In this document: one piece after another, positions 24,164 to 37,768 of the stretch
Position numbering within the stretch: position 1 is the first letter of the stretch
How the letters are laid out: each line of letters begins with the position of its first letter
NCBI GenBank assembly: GCA_034440615.1
Contig: JAOTOM010004122.1
Coordinates: forward strand, 62,001 to 126,000
Length of the DNA stretch: 64,000 nt
Direction of reading: 5' to 3'
DNA from: Ashinkailepas kermadecensis
Lineage: Eukaryota; Arthropoda; Thecostraca; Neolepadidae
Made by a program: the position numbers and the translations under genes
Notes under the pieces: model-generated
Databases searched by the model: none
Seen by the model: the letters and a program-made list of their open reading frames with translations, nothing else
What the model was told of the DNA's origin: nothing

Positions 24164-25331
24164 TGTAACAAAGTTGGTTTTCGGACATCTAAATGCCAGC
24201 CATTCAGCCCCCTACCCCCACCGTTCCTGGCGCGACAAGTTTCCAGACACATACCTGTCGCCCGCCTATCTAGATGCTGACGAGAGAAGTCACCGCTCCA
24301 GTCGGGGCCGTTAAATGGACCTTGCCCCTTCCCCTCCCCTCTCCGGCAGTCATCCCGGCCGCCGGAGATGTGACCTCGATACCTGACCGGCGTGCCCACC
24401 CGCCACCGCTGCACCCCAGTACCCCGGCGCGCGCCCCGCCGCCGTCGTCAGATGGTGAATGCCAGTGAAGTGATGTGACGTCAGTGGGTGATGTAGGACA
24501 AGTGATTATATTATGGGAACCCTATGGACAGGCGTGTCTATGATGTCTAAGCCAGCTGTCATGCGGTGAGGTGGCCGAGTGTCGCTATTGTGTCAGGCGC
24601 TGTGTCGCCAGACCAGAGGCTACCGTATCGAGCCTCTGCCAGTCAGCCGATTGTTGTGGTTCGCCAGCGTCCGGTGAAATGCTGATACAGCCCACGTGTG
24701 CGACGCCAGGCCGAGCAAGGCTGCCGATGTGCACTCTCAGCACCAGTTCCCACGGATGTGGACCGTCGTGCTGAGATCAGAGGTGTCTCTGTCTCTGATG
24801 TCAGAGGGACAGCGGGCCGCTTGCAGTAGAAGTCAGAGTTCTCCTTTGTTCTCTAGCGGGGATGAGTAACCCCACTGGCCATGCGACGCAGTCAGTCATG
24901 TGACGTGTTGCGGGTTGATCACGTGACCAGTGACGTGTCGTTGTCTGTGAGTATCTAGCGACGGTACCGCGAGGCAGGAGGTCTCTCTTGGAGGAACGGT
25001 CGTCGTGGGCGGTCGCCCCTCTGGCGGCCGGCCGCCGCCAAGCCCGCCCTGGCTCACCATATTAAGGTGCCGAGGTACGTCGGGACTCTGCCTGAGAGTC
25101 GCTACGTCTGTTGAGATGTAGATCGAAGGTGAAACTGTTGCTCTGTCTGTCAAGCTGATCGAATCACCATTAATGTCTAATCTTCGTGGCCATTTATCCG
25201 CTGACTAATTTACACAATATAGAAGTGCTGGCTTTGGAAGTGCGTGTCAAGAGGTGTGCAGATCAGAGCTCTGGGATGGAAGTCAGAGCCATTATTGAAA
25301 ACATAACCGGGGTCTTAAATGTCGCAAACGC
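24164..25331 (+). repeat. 5' LTR of non-autonomous element
   Basis: Starts TGTAACAAAG and ends near TCGCAAACGC. Contains TGACGTCA at 24476-24483. The stretch just after it (GTGGTCCTATAG, 25332) has the TGG expected at a primer binding site, but no tRNA is assigned. Confidence 0.8.
24476..24483. promoter_or_regulatory. TGACGTCA palindrome (CRE-like) in LTR
   Basis: Perfect cAMP-response-element-type octamer. It is conserved at 27949-27956 in the partner LTR and at equivalent places in the Gypsy LTRs. Confidence 0.5.
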
Positions 25332-27636
25332 GTGGTCCTATAGACTATTCACGTAGCCAAATGAAGGTTTACCCCAGTATAGAAGGGGCAATTAAACCTT
25401 TATTACAATGATGCCGTGACTCGGGATAATTGAAACTGGTAAACCAGGCCAATTTCTGCAATGATGTGTTCATGACCTGGAATGAAACAAGTAAATGCTT
25501 GAAATTGCTGATAATTCAGGATTGAATCTAATCATGGTGCCTGAGTCAGAAACAGGAAGCCATCATCAGAGAGGAGCAACTGCTGTCACCAGCCGACTGC
25601 TGTACCAGAGGAAGCCAGAGGCTTCAATGAAAATTCATCACTGCAGCCGTCTTCACATCTGAAGCCTGCTCGAAAGTAAACCGTGAGTCCGGGCATTCCC
25701 GAAATCCTGCCAAAACACCTCTTTGAATTTGGTCACTACTAGAAAGTGTTGTATAATTTTATAATATCGCTTTGCCTACTGTTCGTTGTATGCGATACTT
25801 GTAAATTATTGTGTGGACTCTGATACCAAAGTAAATTATTGTTGTGGACCCTGATACGAAATTTCAACATATAATTAGTGAAGCCTAATATTTGTGAGTG
25901 AATAATTGTGCAAAATGACAACTTGATTAAATAAGTTGAAATGCCAGCCAACAGTATTATTTAAATACGGCTCGAGATACGAGCTCATGGTTTGATACAA
26001 ATATCAAACCATTCTTGAGTCTGTTATAATTAATTTTGTGAGAGGCTCAAATAATTGAAATAAAAATTATGTGAGCCTAGAGTAAAATAAATATATTGAA
26101 ATGAAATTAATCTGAAACCATAGTATTATACGGAACTCCAATGCACTTTAAAAATAGATGGTACCTACTTATAAAAATAATTTAATGATAGGAATAGCTG
26201 ATAATTAAATAGGACAGTCTTATACAAATAATTTTGTGACTTGAATAATTCGCCTTTAAGGGAATTTAATATTACAGAATTGATTTAGCTTTCGGAGATT
26301 ACTTATTTGAAGTATTTTTATTTGAGGAAAATGAGATTATTGCCAACGTAAGGGCATAATTATTTTATTTGGTTGACACTTGTTATCAAATGAAGGAAAT
26401 TATTGGGAACATGTATGTGGGTGTGTATATATGTTGGATACGGTGCAAGACGAGTTTGATTTACTTGAGCGCCAAGAGGCCACGTGACAGGTATGTCACA
26501 GCCTATATGGATTCGGTGCAAGAATGGTTGATTAACCTGAGCATCAAGAAGTTACTTGGCTAGTAGGCCACTTAGCTTGGGTAAAGCCGTTTGCTTGAGC
26601 TCCTGAGAGAGCTCTGACTGAAGCTTGATTAGCCTCTCGGTACTGTCGAGACTAGAGAAAGTCCAATGACAGAGCAACGCATGCTGATCCATAGTGTCTA
26701 GTGAGACACGCGAATATTTGTAGAGTATATATGGTAGAAATCGTTCCCATTGCTCAAATCTTTGCATCTTTAGCTGAACCTTGGCTGTCCAGGTCATATA
26801 ATGGGTTTTTGTTTAGAGTGTACTTTTGTCTAGCTGACAGTGCCAACCTACAGTGACGCCACCTATACAGAAACTCCGGAGCGCGGATAGCGCCATCTAT
26901 GGTGACAGTTACGGACGCCAATGGCGCCGCCTGACATAAAAAATCGGTAAGTCATATGTGGTGCCACCTATGCTAGTATGGATTTATCTGATGTTCTACT
27001 CTTTGCTGAAACTTGTGAGTGTTGTATTAATTTTGGATAGTGGCTAAAATGAACACGTAATCTGGATATCCGCACCTGCGAACCGAGTCTTGTCCCATAC
27101 CTTCACAGCAAGTTAACCATTCCTACCTCACCACCCGGTGAAGAGAAAAGCTGACTTCATCTGATTAACAGGAGATAGTGCTCGACTAACTCGAGTCAGA
27201 ACGGTTCATATCGTCACCACTCATTAATCTGCCACAGATAGATGACCGCGATCCAGACGGTGCTGTTACAGCACTACTGGCGCTCTCAACGGAGCTACGC
27301 TTCATGGCGACACCTGCTCACAGCTGGCGCCATCCAGAGGTGCGCTGCCATGGCACCCTGAGGACCAGACTACCTGCGCCTGACCGACTGGTGCTCTCGA
27401 GAACTTGAGCGGCATATGCTCGAGTGTGCCCGAGAGGCACACACAGGTGGGCAGGCAGTGCCTCGCCTTATCTGCCATACTGTTCGCAGAATCTTCAAGT
27501 GAACCTCGAACGCTATGGTGATCACTTCTATCATCTTCACGTCTTCGGTGGAACTTGATGTTGGCCATGATCTGTATAGTGGATCCCAGAATTGATCTGT
27601 GAATTCAATTAGCGATTTTGGACCTGCGCGGTGTGT
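25332..27636 (+). other. Internal region of non-autonomous LTR element, no coding
   Basis: AT-rich, with only short frames on both strands. No gag knuckle, protease, reverse transcriptase or integrase motif was found. It ends CGCGGTGTGT just before the 3' LTR; the Gypsy interior ends similarly with GCTGTGT. Confidence 0.7.
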
Positions 27637-28803
27637 TGTAACAAAGCTGGTTTTATGGCATCTAAATCCCAGCCATTCAGCCCCCTACCCCCACCGTTCC
27701 TGTCGCGACAAGTTTCCAGGCACATACCTGTCGCCCGCCTATCTAGATGCTGACGAGTGAAGTCACCGCTCCAGTCGGGGCCGTTCAATGGACCTTGCCC
27801 CTTCGCCTCCCCTCTCCGGCAGTCATCCCGGCCGCCGGAGATATGACCTCGATACCTGACCGGCGTGCCCGCCCGCCACCGCTGCACCCCAGTACCCCGG
27901 CGCGTGCCCCACCGCCGTCGTCAGATGGTGAATGCCAGTGAAGTGATGTGACGTCAGTGGGTGATGTAGGACAAGTGATTATATTATGGGAACCCTATGG
28001 ACAGGCGTGTCTATGATGTCTAAGCCAGCTGTCATGCGGTGAGGTGGCCGAGTGTCGCTATTGTGTCAGGCGCTGTGTCGCCAGACCAGAGGCTGCAGTG
28101 CCGAGCCTCTGCCAGTCAGCCGATTGTTGTGGTTCGCCAGCGTCCGGTGAAATGCTGATACAGCCCACGTGTGCGACGCCAGGCCGAGCGAGGCTGCCGA
28201 TGTGCACTCTCAGCACCAGTTCCCACGGATGTGGACCGTCGTGCTGAGATCAGAGGTGTCTCTGTCTCTGATGTCAGAGGGACAGCGGCCGCTTGCAGTA
28301 GAAGTCAGAGTTCTCCTTTGTTCTCTAGCGGGGATGAGTAACCCCACTGGCCATACGACGCAGTCAGTCATGTGACGTGTTGCGGGTTGATCACGTGACC
28401 AGTGACGTGTCGTTGTCTGTGAGTATCTAGCGACGGTACCGCGAGGCAGGAGGTCTCTCTTGGAGGAACGGTCGTCGTGGGCGGTCGCCCCTCTGGCGGC
28501 CGGCCGCCGCCAAGCCCGCCCTGGTTCACCATATTAAGGTACCGAGGTACGTCGGGACTCTGCCTGAGAGTCGCTACGTCTGTTGAGATGTAGATCGAAG
28601 GTGAAACTGTTGCTCTGTCTGTCAAGCTGATCGAATCACCATTAATGTCTAATCTTCGTGGCCATTTATCCGCTGACTAATTTGTACAATATAGAAGTGC
28701 TGGCTTTGGAAGTGCGTGTCAAGAGGTGTGCAGATCAGAGCTCTGGGATGGAAGTCAGAGCCATTATTGAAAACATAACCGGGGTCTTAAATATCGCAAA
28801 CGC
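27637..28803 (+). repeat. 3' LTR of non-autonomous element
   Basis: Near-identical to 24164-25331, including TGACGTCA at 27949. One G is missing from the GGGCCGC block (near 28288). Confidence 0.8.
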
Positions 28804-28984
28804 TGAGGTACCCTAGTACTATCAACGTGCCAGAAGAGTTTGCCCCCTTCAGGGATGGACCTGAAACCTTTTCTACACCGCCAGAGCGGCGGCACGGGCT
28901 TGGCGGGCACTCTTTGTGTGGGTCCCGTAGCGCGCCCGAGTTGCCCTTGTTCTCGGCCATTAAGTTGCCAAATTGACGTTCGGT

Positions 28985-29305
28985 TAAATATAGATACTTC
29001 AAGACAGTACAAATAATGCAACAATAATCATAGGATGGCAGTTATATCTAGTGTTACATGCAAAACTCAGAGGCAAGGCTTGAAAGAGGCTAAAGACTAT
29101 GAAGTGATTCTGCTGAAAGGTAAGGAGACGTGACAAAAAGTTATACCGTCCCGATAAATGTCATGCAGTTCTATTATAAGCAGGATAGAAGAACAAGCCC
29201 TTGACACTCTTTGGATCACATTAGTTTAATGATACAGTAGTATCACACATTTGTCATCATGCGGCTATTAACTTCCAATACAGATTCCTGCAGTCTATGC
29301 CAGTT

Positions 29306-29375
<70 letters not shown>

Positions 29376-29590
29376 CTAAACGGTGCTGGGAAAGGAATTT
29401 TGATGTCGCGTTCTAAAAAAACACTGCACCAGACCGAACGTCGAGTGCGAAACATTTCTTTTTGAAAGAACCGGCAAAATTCTGTCTCCAGCACAAGCAT
29501 AGTGAGGTACTTTTCATACCATCATTTGCATAACTTCAATGGATGCGGACTTAGCCCTCCGTTGCTTTAGGCTCTTAATACATAAATTCA
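28985..29590 (+). mobile_element. Interspersed repeat B, partial copy
   Basis: Matches 15730-16235: AAGTGATTCTGCT, GTCATGCAGT, TATCACACATTTGTCATCATG, CACTGCACCAGACCGAACGT, CCAGCACAAG. An (AT)n tract (29308-29373) sits where the other copies have a short TATATA. Confidence 0.65.
29308..29373. repeat. (AT)n microsatellite inside repeat B
   Basis: About 66 bp of pure AT, an expansion of a short AT motif seen in the other family members. Confidence 0.96.
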
Positions 29591-29745
29591 TGTAATACAT
29601 AATATAGGGTCTTGCATAATATATGTATTAAATCTACCTAATATATGCACTAAATATATAGCATCCTAATAAAGATAACGGCCATCGTACGTTTATTGTT
29701 GCAGTATTACATACAGAAAATAACTTTGGTCATTTCCTTGTATAT

Positions 29746-30520
29746 TGTAAGAGAGTTAGTTTTTGAGCGTCTTGATCCCATATAATTCAGCAATACCCCT
29801 TCGTCATGGCGCGACAAGTACCCGGCTCCGAGACTGGCGTCGCCTGTTTGTTGCCTACGTCAGCTGTCACCGCCCCAGCGAGGTCGCCGTTCGTTGGACA
29901 TTGTACCTTCCCCTCCCTCTTTCCGGGCTAACACCCCGCCAGCGAGGCGCCAGCCCCGTGACCTCTAACCGACCGACGCGCCACGCCGCCGTCGTTAATG
30001 CTAGATGTAACTGTGTTCACATAAAGTTATACGTTTGGCTGTCCCGTAACCGTAATTGATATAATCCCGTAAGCCTTGCGATTGTAAAAGGTGTACCGTA
30101 AACGTAACGCATCGTCACCGCCACTAGAAATAGACTATTTCCCCTTCTAGAAGGGCGTCGACATGGATGTGACGTCATGGTGTGCTTCTGCGGCCCTTGA
30201 CCAATCCGCGATCGGGGGTCTTCCGGAGTCACTAGTGCCTTTGCGGCCCCAGCGCAGTTCAGCTTGAATCCTCTGAGCGGTCGGACCGCTGCTCCGCGTG
30301 CGCGCTTCCCAACTAAATTCAGCTTATAAATTCATAGGAAAGGCAGTATCACGGCTTACCTTCCGAGGAGAACGTACTGTACGGTGTCTGTAGTTATCGT
30401 GTGATCGTGGAGTGCTGCAGTGCAATACAGGGCAGCAAAAGGTACTGGTACTTTCGTGACTGGAGTTATCGCGAACAAGAGGTTGCTAGACTTTCGCGTG
30501 CCAATAAGGACTTTCCTACA
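29746..30520 (+). repeat. Solo LTR of Gypsy family
   Basis: Starts TGTAAGAGAGTTAG and ends CTTTCCTACA, like both LTRs of the element at 37769-50351. It is flanked on both sides by ATAT (29742-29745 and 30521-30524), a 4-bp target duplication. A single LTR with a matching duplication is the expected product of recombination between the two LTRs of a former insertion. Several differences from the other two LTRs make it older. TGACGTCA is kept at 30170-30177. Confidence 0.9.
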
Positions 30521-30539
30521 ATATTAACTTCTTTCTACT

Positions 30540-31900
<1,361 letters not shown>

Positions 31901-31976
31901 CAAAATTATTTTCCCAGCACCATCAGTAATATATAAATTATAAATATGGCATGGACTGCCTGAGTTTCTATTGGAA

Positions 31977-32007
31977 GGGAATAACCGCGTGGCTCACGGT
32001 TATTCCC
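31977..32007. other. Perfect 11-bp hairpin
   Basis: GGGAATAACCG and CGGTTATTCCC around a 9-base loop. It is followed by a GC-rich GGCCG-containing stretch. No gene is adjacent. Confidence 0.6.
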
Positions 32008-32009
32008 TA

Positions 32010-33185
32010 GATATATCCCGGTTATAGCGGCTGGCCGCCCCCAGCTGGCTTGGCGAGCAGCCGATGGCAGGCCGTCGGCCGGTCGGTCGACTTTGCACCC
32101 CGCAGTTCCTATATTTTCCAACGGATTTCGAAATTGTTAAATGCATAGGATGTGCTTATCAATTGTTAAGAAAGCCACAATATTTCATTACCAAATCCCC
32201 GGCCGTTTATGAAATATCGTCGAAAAAAATTGGATGGGGGGGGCGGATTCTATCCCCTCCCCCTCCGGTGAGGGTGTGAGATCATTTCTTTTTGCTTAAG
32301 ACACCATAGGCGTAATGTTAAATTGCATGACGTTTGGAGAAGATGTCCCCCGCTCCCCGCGGTGGTCACGCCCATGGCAACAGGGCAGAATGGCAATACC
32401 CGGGGGGGGGGGGGGGACTAGCCGCCTGCTGACATCCGAGAGCGCTCTCAGACACCGGCCGTTCAGCGGACCGCGCGGCCATTCTGCAAAGGGTGCGTTT
32501 CTGCTTGATTAGCTCGGCATTGTCGACCGTGCTGCAGCACCGGATAGCAGAGGCGATACGTCATTTCGATGCAGGAAACGGTCCCAATGATATCCGCGCC
32601 GTGTCTGCGAGCTGCCTGGGCCGTGTTCAGCGTTCCACGGTGTCGGTATTTGGTGGCGCTGAAACTGAGTGGATACCTCCGGAGGGCAGTGGCGCCACGG
32701 AGCAATTGGCGGGAGTCGGCACCCACCCGATTATTGTTTCCACACGTTTGGGTGAGTCGGTGTTGTTGGCCTCGGTTTTGATCTGGTGGTGGCGCATTGC
32801 GTGGATCGAATGATCGAATGCTGAATAGCGTCAGGGACTGGTTTGAAAAATGTGTTTCCTGAGCAATGATGTGGAAGATTAATGTGTTGGCAGATCGCTC
32901 CCGACGTGAAGAATGAGCTATACACAAGACAAAGTAGCCCGGTAAACATTCGAAAGGGCAAACGTCTTTCTACTTAATCGCCTTTCAGCTTCCCCGCTCC
33001 CAAAGCGAACTTTTTAATACGGATAAATAATGCGTAAAGCAGCCCTGACACTTCTAAATTGAGCGTGACTAACCGATGTACTCGGTACAATTGACGACCT
33101 ATGCACATCATTCAGATGAATATGGCAATGGAAGATCCATTTTGAAAAGTAGCAGATGCTATGCAATTGTAGGTATATAATTTTG
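32010..33185. other. No confident gene; GC-rich island 32330-32820
   Basis: Overlapping open frames of about 106-154 residues exist on both strands at 32463-32927, with no domain I can name. A 16-base G run is at 32401-32416. It may be a decayed transposon, but nothing supports a specific family. Confidence 0.4.
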
Positions 33186-33520
33186 CACACTGGCTGATCT
33201 AGCCGACCGGTTTTTTTTGGGGTGGGGTGGGGGGGGGAGGTAACTTCCGCCGCCAGCCCAACCCTACCCCGTTCCGTTCCCTAGTGGTGTACCTAGGATG
33301 TGTGTCAGAAGGGAGGGAGAAACGAATTTGGAGGGCGTCTAACCTTTACCTACCCTATTGTTGAAGTCTCACCGGATTTCTACCACTATTTTTCCAACGG
33401 GACTAGTTTTTTATAAAGATAAAATAATTAACAACAATATCATTTGCTATAGAGATGGCCCAACCTACCGCCATCGTTTCTATGTCACCAGAATTCAACC
33501 CCCTCCCCTTCTTCAAAAGT
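33186..33520. mobile_element. Dispersed repeat C, copy 1
   Basis: Matches 51665-51940: CACACTGGC, CCGGTTT plus a G run, GGATTTCTACCACTATTT, AACAATATCAT and CCTACCGCC. It contains long G/C runs and no coding capacity. Confidence 0.6.
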
Positions 33521-33745
33521 TTGTTTTCTTCTGGATAACACAATGTCATAAAGTGGGTTCAGACTTAAGAAGAGCTACAGGGGCCCATACGTGTTAATTT
33601 TGTAATGGGAAAATACCATAAACCTGGACAAAAAGACACTCATCACCCAACCCATACCACATTCCAAATTCCAAAGAAACTATCCACCAAAGAAACATCC
33701 CACACATCCATCAATACCTATCTACCTTACCTATCCAGCTCTATT

Positions 33746-33781
33746 CACTCGATCCCGCGTAACAAACGCGTGGATTGAGTG
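33746..33781. other. Hairpin with 7-base loop
   Basis: CACTCGATCCCGCG and CGCGTGGATTGAGTG pair around TAACAAA with one bulge. No gene is recognised on either side (33520-34280). Confidence 0.55.
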
Positions 33782-34289
33782 CCCTACCAATAATTTTCCA
33801 ACTCCATCCATGCCTGCATCCATGAGGCCTGCACTGTGTACACCTACTAGGATATATATCACCCCATCAGCTCAGAGCGTCAGCTTGCACTGCTAAACGT
33901 ACACCGGTAGAAATCATTTAAAAATGCTAAATTTTTTTTCAATTTTACGCTTTGTGGTAAAAAAAGCCCAGCCGTCACCACGCCAACGTTCGTGCACGTG
34001 TACACCCGCCTCGCGCATTCGTCGCAATCGCCATACGTCGTGCGTTTCTACGGTTTCTGCTATGTCCCTTATTTTTTATATTTGCTGCCATATGATTGTC
34101 TTGCACTATGTTTGACGTCATAGAATGCTTTGAATCTTTGTCCGTTGGGAAAATTATGCGAAATCAAGTCGAAATTATTTCTCTTCATCGCACATTTTCG
34201 GGTGGAAAAGGAATCCGAATACCCTCCTGAATATTAATTTATTTACCTCATCTTTTTGTGTAAATATGCTCACAGATTGGCTCCGGAAC

Positions 34290-35745
34290 CGAGACGCGAG
34301 CTGGTTCGGTGTTTTTATGACCCGTTGCGTTTTGTTTTCGTTTTATTTCGTATTTCGTTTCGCGTTTTCGCTTCGTCATGTGTTTACGACCCCAACACGT
34401 ATTTGAAACCAAGTCGTGTTTCTTTTCTTTCTTTATTTTTGTGTACTAACAGTGTTTTTGAGGGACCGGCGCGTTTTGGAAGGCTTGAATGTGCGTTTTG
34501 AATGTGCTTTTTTTGTGCTGCCCCAGCGCGCTTTTAGGATCTTGTTATGTTTTGAGGTCATGATATCGTCGTTGCGACCATGGTGCGTTCTGAGGGCCCC
34601 AGCGTGTTTTGATGATCTTCGGTGATTTTTGTAAGCCACGGTGCATATCATAAAACCCTGTCGTTTTTCTCCGATACCCGGTGCATTTTCAAGGATTCCG
34701 GTAAGCATTCGGATTCCCGGTGGTCTTCAGGGCACCACTAGATTTATTTAGAGCCCCCAGTGGAATCTATGGGCCCTCGACGCATTTTTATGTGGCCTAG
34801 TGCGATTTTTTGGGGGGCCAAGGCGACTTTTAGTGGTCCCTGCGCGACATGTCTGGGTTCAGATGAGATTTTGCGGGCTCAGGAGCGAATTTTCGGGGCT
34901 TCGAAGGGATTTGTCGTGGTCTCGACGTGAGTTTTCTGTGCCCGCCGCGATTTTTTTTCGAGACTTTTCCGGGTTCCGCCGCTACTTGTGAGCCCAGGTT
35001 CCATTTTTGTGGGGGACCCAGCTGAATCCTTTCCGGGGCCCCGTACGATTTTTGGGCCATATCCGATTTTCCTGGCCTCTGTTGCGATATTTTGAACTAC
35101 AGAACGATTGTCTGTGCCCGGATTAATTTTTCGGGATCCCTATTTAATTTTGTTCTGGTTACCGGCAAAATTTTATTCGGATTTTGCTTCCATTTTGAGG
35201 CACCAGTGTGGTTTTTTTAGGGTCCCCGCTTAGTGGTTTGGGGTCTGGATTAATTCCTTCGGATTCCGTTGATATTTTTAGGTCCCACTGTATTTACTGA
35301 GGATCTCCGATGCAGTTTTCCGACTTCCGATGGTACCTTTTGGAGCCCCAGCGTGATTTTGGGTGCTTCGGTGCATTTTTTTCGGATCCCGTCGCAATTT
35401 GACGGGTCCAGGCGTGAGTCTTCAGAGCCTCGACGCGAGTTGTCGGGGCCCCGATGCGAATGGCCCCGGGCCTCCTCTTAATTTCTTTCGGCCCTGGTCG
35501 CATTTCCGGCTCTTGGCACGATTAGTGGGCCTTGGCACAATTTTCGAGGGTTCCACGCGATTTTGCGGGCCTCCGGAGCGATATTTTGCACCCCAGAGCG
35601 ATTGTCCGGGCCTGGATTTATTTCCTCGGGTTCCTGCAAAATTGTCCGTAGTCCCGGCTTGATTTTATCTGAGTGCCGGTTCGATTTTGGGACATCCGTG
35701 TTATTTTCCGGTACTCCTGTGAATTATTCCGAGTCCGAGCAACAT
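34290..35745. repeat. Degenerate ~20-22-bp tandem array (GCGATTTT..GGG..CCC)
   Basis: About 1.4 kb in which GCGATTTT-like blocks recur roughly every 20-22 bases, each followed by a G-rich then C-rich triplet. The clearest units are at 34790-34950 and 35540-35640. Units are heavily diverged and some drift in length, so this is an old minisatellite or satellite rather than a fresh expansion. Open frames inside are low-complexity and not genes. Confidence 0.7.
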
Positions 35746-36524
35746 GGCAACGACGAAGCATATATACCGACATTTTGTTTGTAGGTAGTTGTTTCATGCC
35801 TTTGGCTGACTGAGTCCTTAACACATATCAAGGCCACAACTGGCGCTGCTCTGCAAATGCTTCCCAAACAGCAGAAGCGTCTTGCTTTGGTGCTGTTCAC
35901 GATTAGCGTTTGTCTCCTCGGTGCTATTTTCAACAACTAGAAAAATACAACTGCACTAATTTTAATTCAAGAACGTACCTGATGTTACATCGGACTCATG
36001 CAGTAGGAGAGAGGCAGGGTTTTGGGATTAGAGGAGAGTTCCGGATATGCATATATAGTTAGTATTATTTTATTTCGGAAAGCGCTCCACATCCAACTTC
36101 TTGTATTTTGATGAACTCAAGTTGTCGTATGTGTCAAGGTCTATTCGCTAGGCGCCATGAGCAGACATAATACCGGTGGCGCCTCTCTGGTGGTGGGTTT
36201 GTGAAGGAACACCACCAGAGTGGGCTTGCTATGATTAATGCTATATTCTAGTTTCTAGATGAGGTGCAAATAACTTTCAATGGTCCAAATTTGAGCAACA
36301 TTGAAACATGCTTGCTTATGATGTGTAGTTCGTTATATTATCAAATCATTTCACCCTGTCACTTTGCCCTTAAAGTGAAATGGGAGCAACTGGCCACTCA
36401 ACATCTTGTAATATAAACGCGTCATGCACCTTTTGTGGGATGTGCTGACAATTTCCAATGTTCTTACTAAACGAAAATCGAACGTGCTACACTGTTATAT
36501 CATCTTGAATAACTTCCATGAATG

Positions 36525-37005
36525 TTTAGCCCTGTCACATTTGCACTCAATTCCAGAATTTGTGTCCCAAATTATCACATTATATTCCTTTAAATGGTAT
36601 ATCAGATGTTCTACATTACCGAATTATTTCCCAGTGGTCTCAAATAAACCGGCATGAAATCAGCTGCCATCTGATGCCATACTCGACTACTTTTATAGAT
36701 ATCTAACCATGTCATTTTTGCACTCAATTCCAGGATTTGTGTCTCGAATTATCACATTGTATTCCTTTGAATTGTGTATCAGATGTCCTACATGAGCGAA
36801 TTAATGTCCAATGGTCACAAATAAACCGGCATAAAATCAGCTGCATTCTGATGCCATATTCGACTACTTTTATATATATATATCTAACCCTGTAATTTTT
36901 ACACCCAATTGCAGGGTTTCTATCTCGAATTATCACATCCTATCCCATTAAATTGCATATCAGATGTCCTGCATCAGCTAATTGTTTTCCAATGGTCTCT
37001 GTCAT
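36525..37005. repeat. ~178-181-bp tandem repeat, nearly three units
   Basis: Units start at about 36541 (TGCACTCAATTCCAG), 36719 and 36900. Shared parts are CGAATTATCACAT, ATATCAGATGTCCT, AAATAAACCGGCAT and GATGCCATA. A weaker relative may precede at about 36360-36520. The length is near nucleosome repeat size, as in many satellites. Confidence 0.8.
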
Positions 37006-37009
37006 TCCC

Positions 37010-37768
37010 TGTCCCTGTTCCCTGTCATTTTTTACCTTTTGACATGAAACTTTCCGGCATTATTGTGGTTCTGGCATGACTCGATGCACGTTAAGCGCCG
37101 ACGGTTGCTGCACAGAGGATCCGTGGGGCCGCCGAGCGGTGGCACGACAAAAACTATAGTTCCACCCTTCAACAATACTAAGCAACATCGGCTATGCCAC
37201 GCCAGAATTGTGTAGAAGAAATGCACGGTTGTAGATACATTCCTTCCATTTGACGCCCATAAACATAATGTTCTTAAACAATACCGAGAAAACCTGTCGG
37301 CCCCAACTCCAATGGTGGCGGAACCCATGCCAAGCACATCGCCTATCGTTTCAAATATGAAAATCTGCCCGTAAATTTGGCGTTGGGACCCATTAACATT
37401 CAGGAGAATAGTTTAGCGCTCCGCCTTATTATGAATGGCGGGCGGTCGGGGACGGGCCGCGGGCCGCGGTCGTCGCCTCCAGCCTTCCGCCGCCTATGGT
37501 GGAAAATAGTTCCAGAAGACAATACGCAAAGAAACAATATGCGCAATATATCACTGTAAGTGGCAATGAAATTAACGTCTGAAGGCAAGCCAACTTTCAT
37601 AAATGCACTTCGCATCATATTTTATGGAGACAGTCTCATAAATTGTAATTATACTATTCACGCACATACTAGTGAACATCCGGGCGCGCTTGTCGCGGGT
37701 GTATATTTCAGAGTTATTAAATGGCACCTGTTTTCTTTATTTGCTGGAGATCCCCGATGTCCGCATTA
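37010..37768. other. No recognisable gene
   Basis: Unique-looking DNA up to the LTR. Short open frames occur on both strands, with a small GC-rich patch at 37440-37495. Confidence 0.5.

Larger units (their letters stand above)
24164..28803 (+). mobile_element. Non-autonomous LTR retrotransposon, about 4.6 kb
   Basis: Two direct repeats of about 1168 bp flank 2.3 kb with no gag or pol. The LTRs begin TGTAACAAAG and share blocks with the Gypsy LTR at 37769 (GGCGCGACAAGT, CACCG, TGGAC, CTTCCCCTCCC, TGACGTCA), so this element probably depends on a Gypsy relative. By eye the LTRs differ at roughly 25-30 positions, about 2 percent. The 3' LTR boundary is uncertain (CGCA or CGCAAACGC). A possible 5-bp target duplication ACCGC/AACGC has one mismatch. 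Confidence 0.8.

Noticed and set aside
32463..32927. 154-residue frame and its complement, perhaps a decayed Harbinger-type transposase
   Set aside because: A QRSTVS-like stretch on the plus strand was suggestive, but no catalytic motifs or further collinearity were found.
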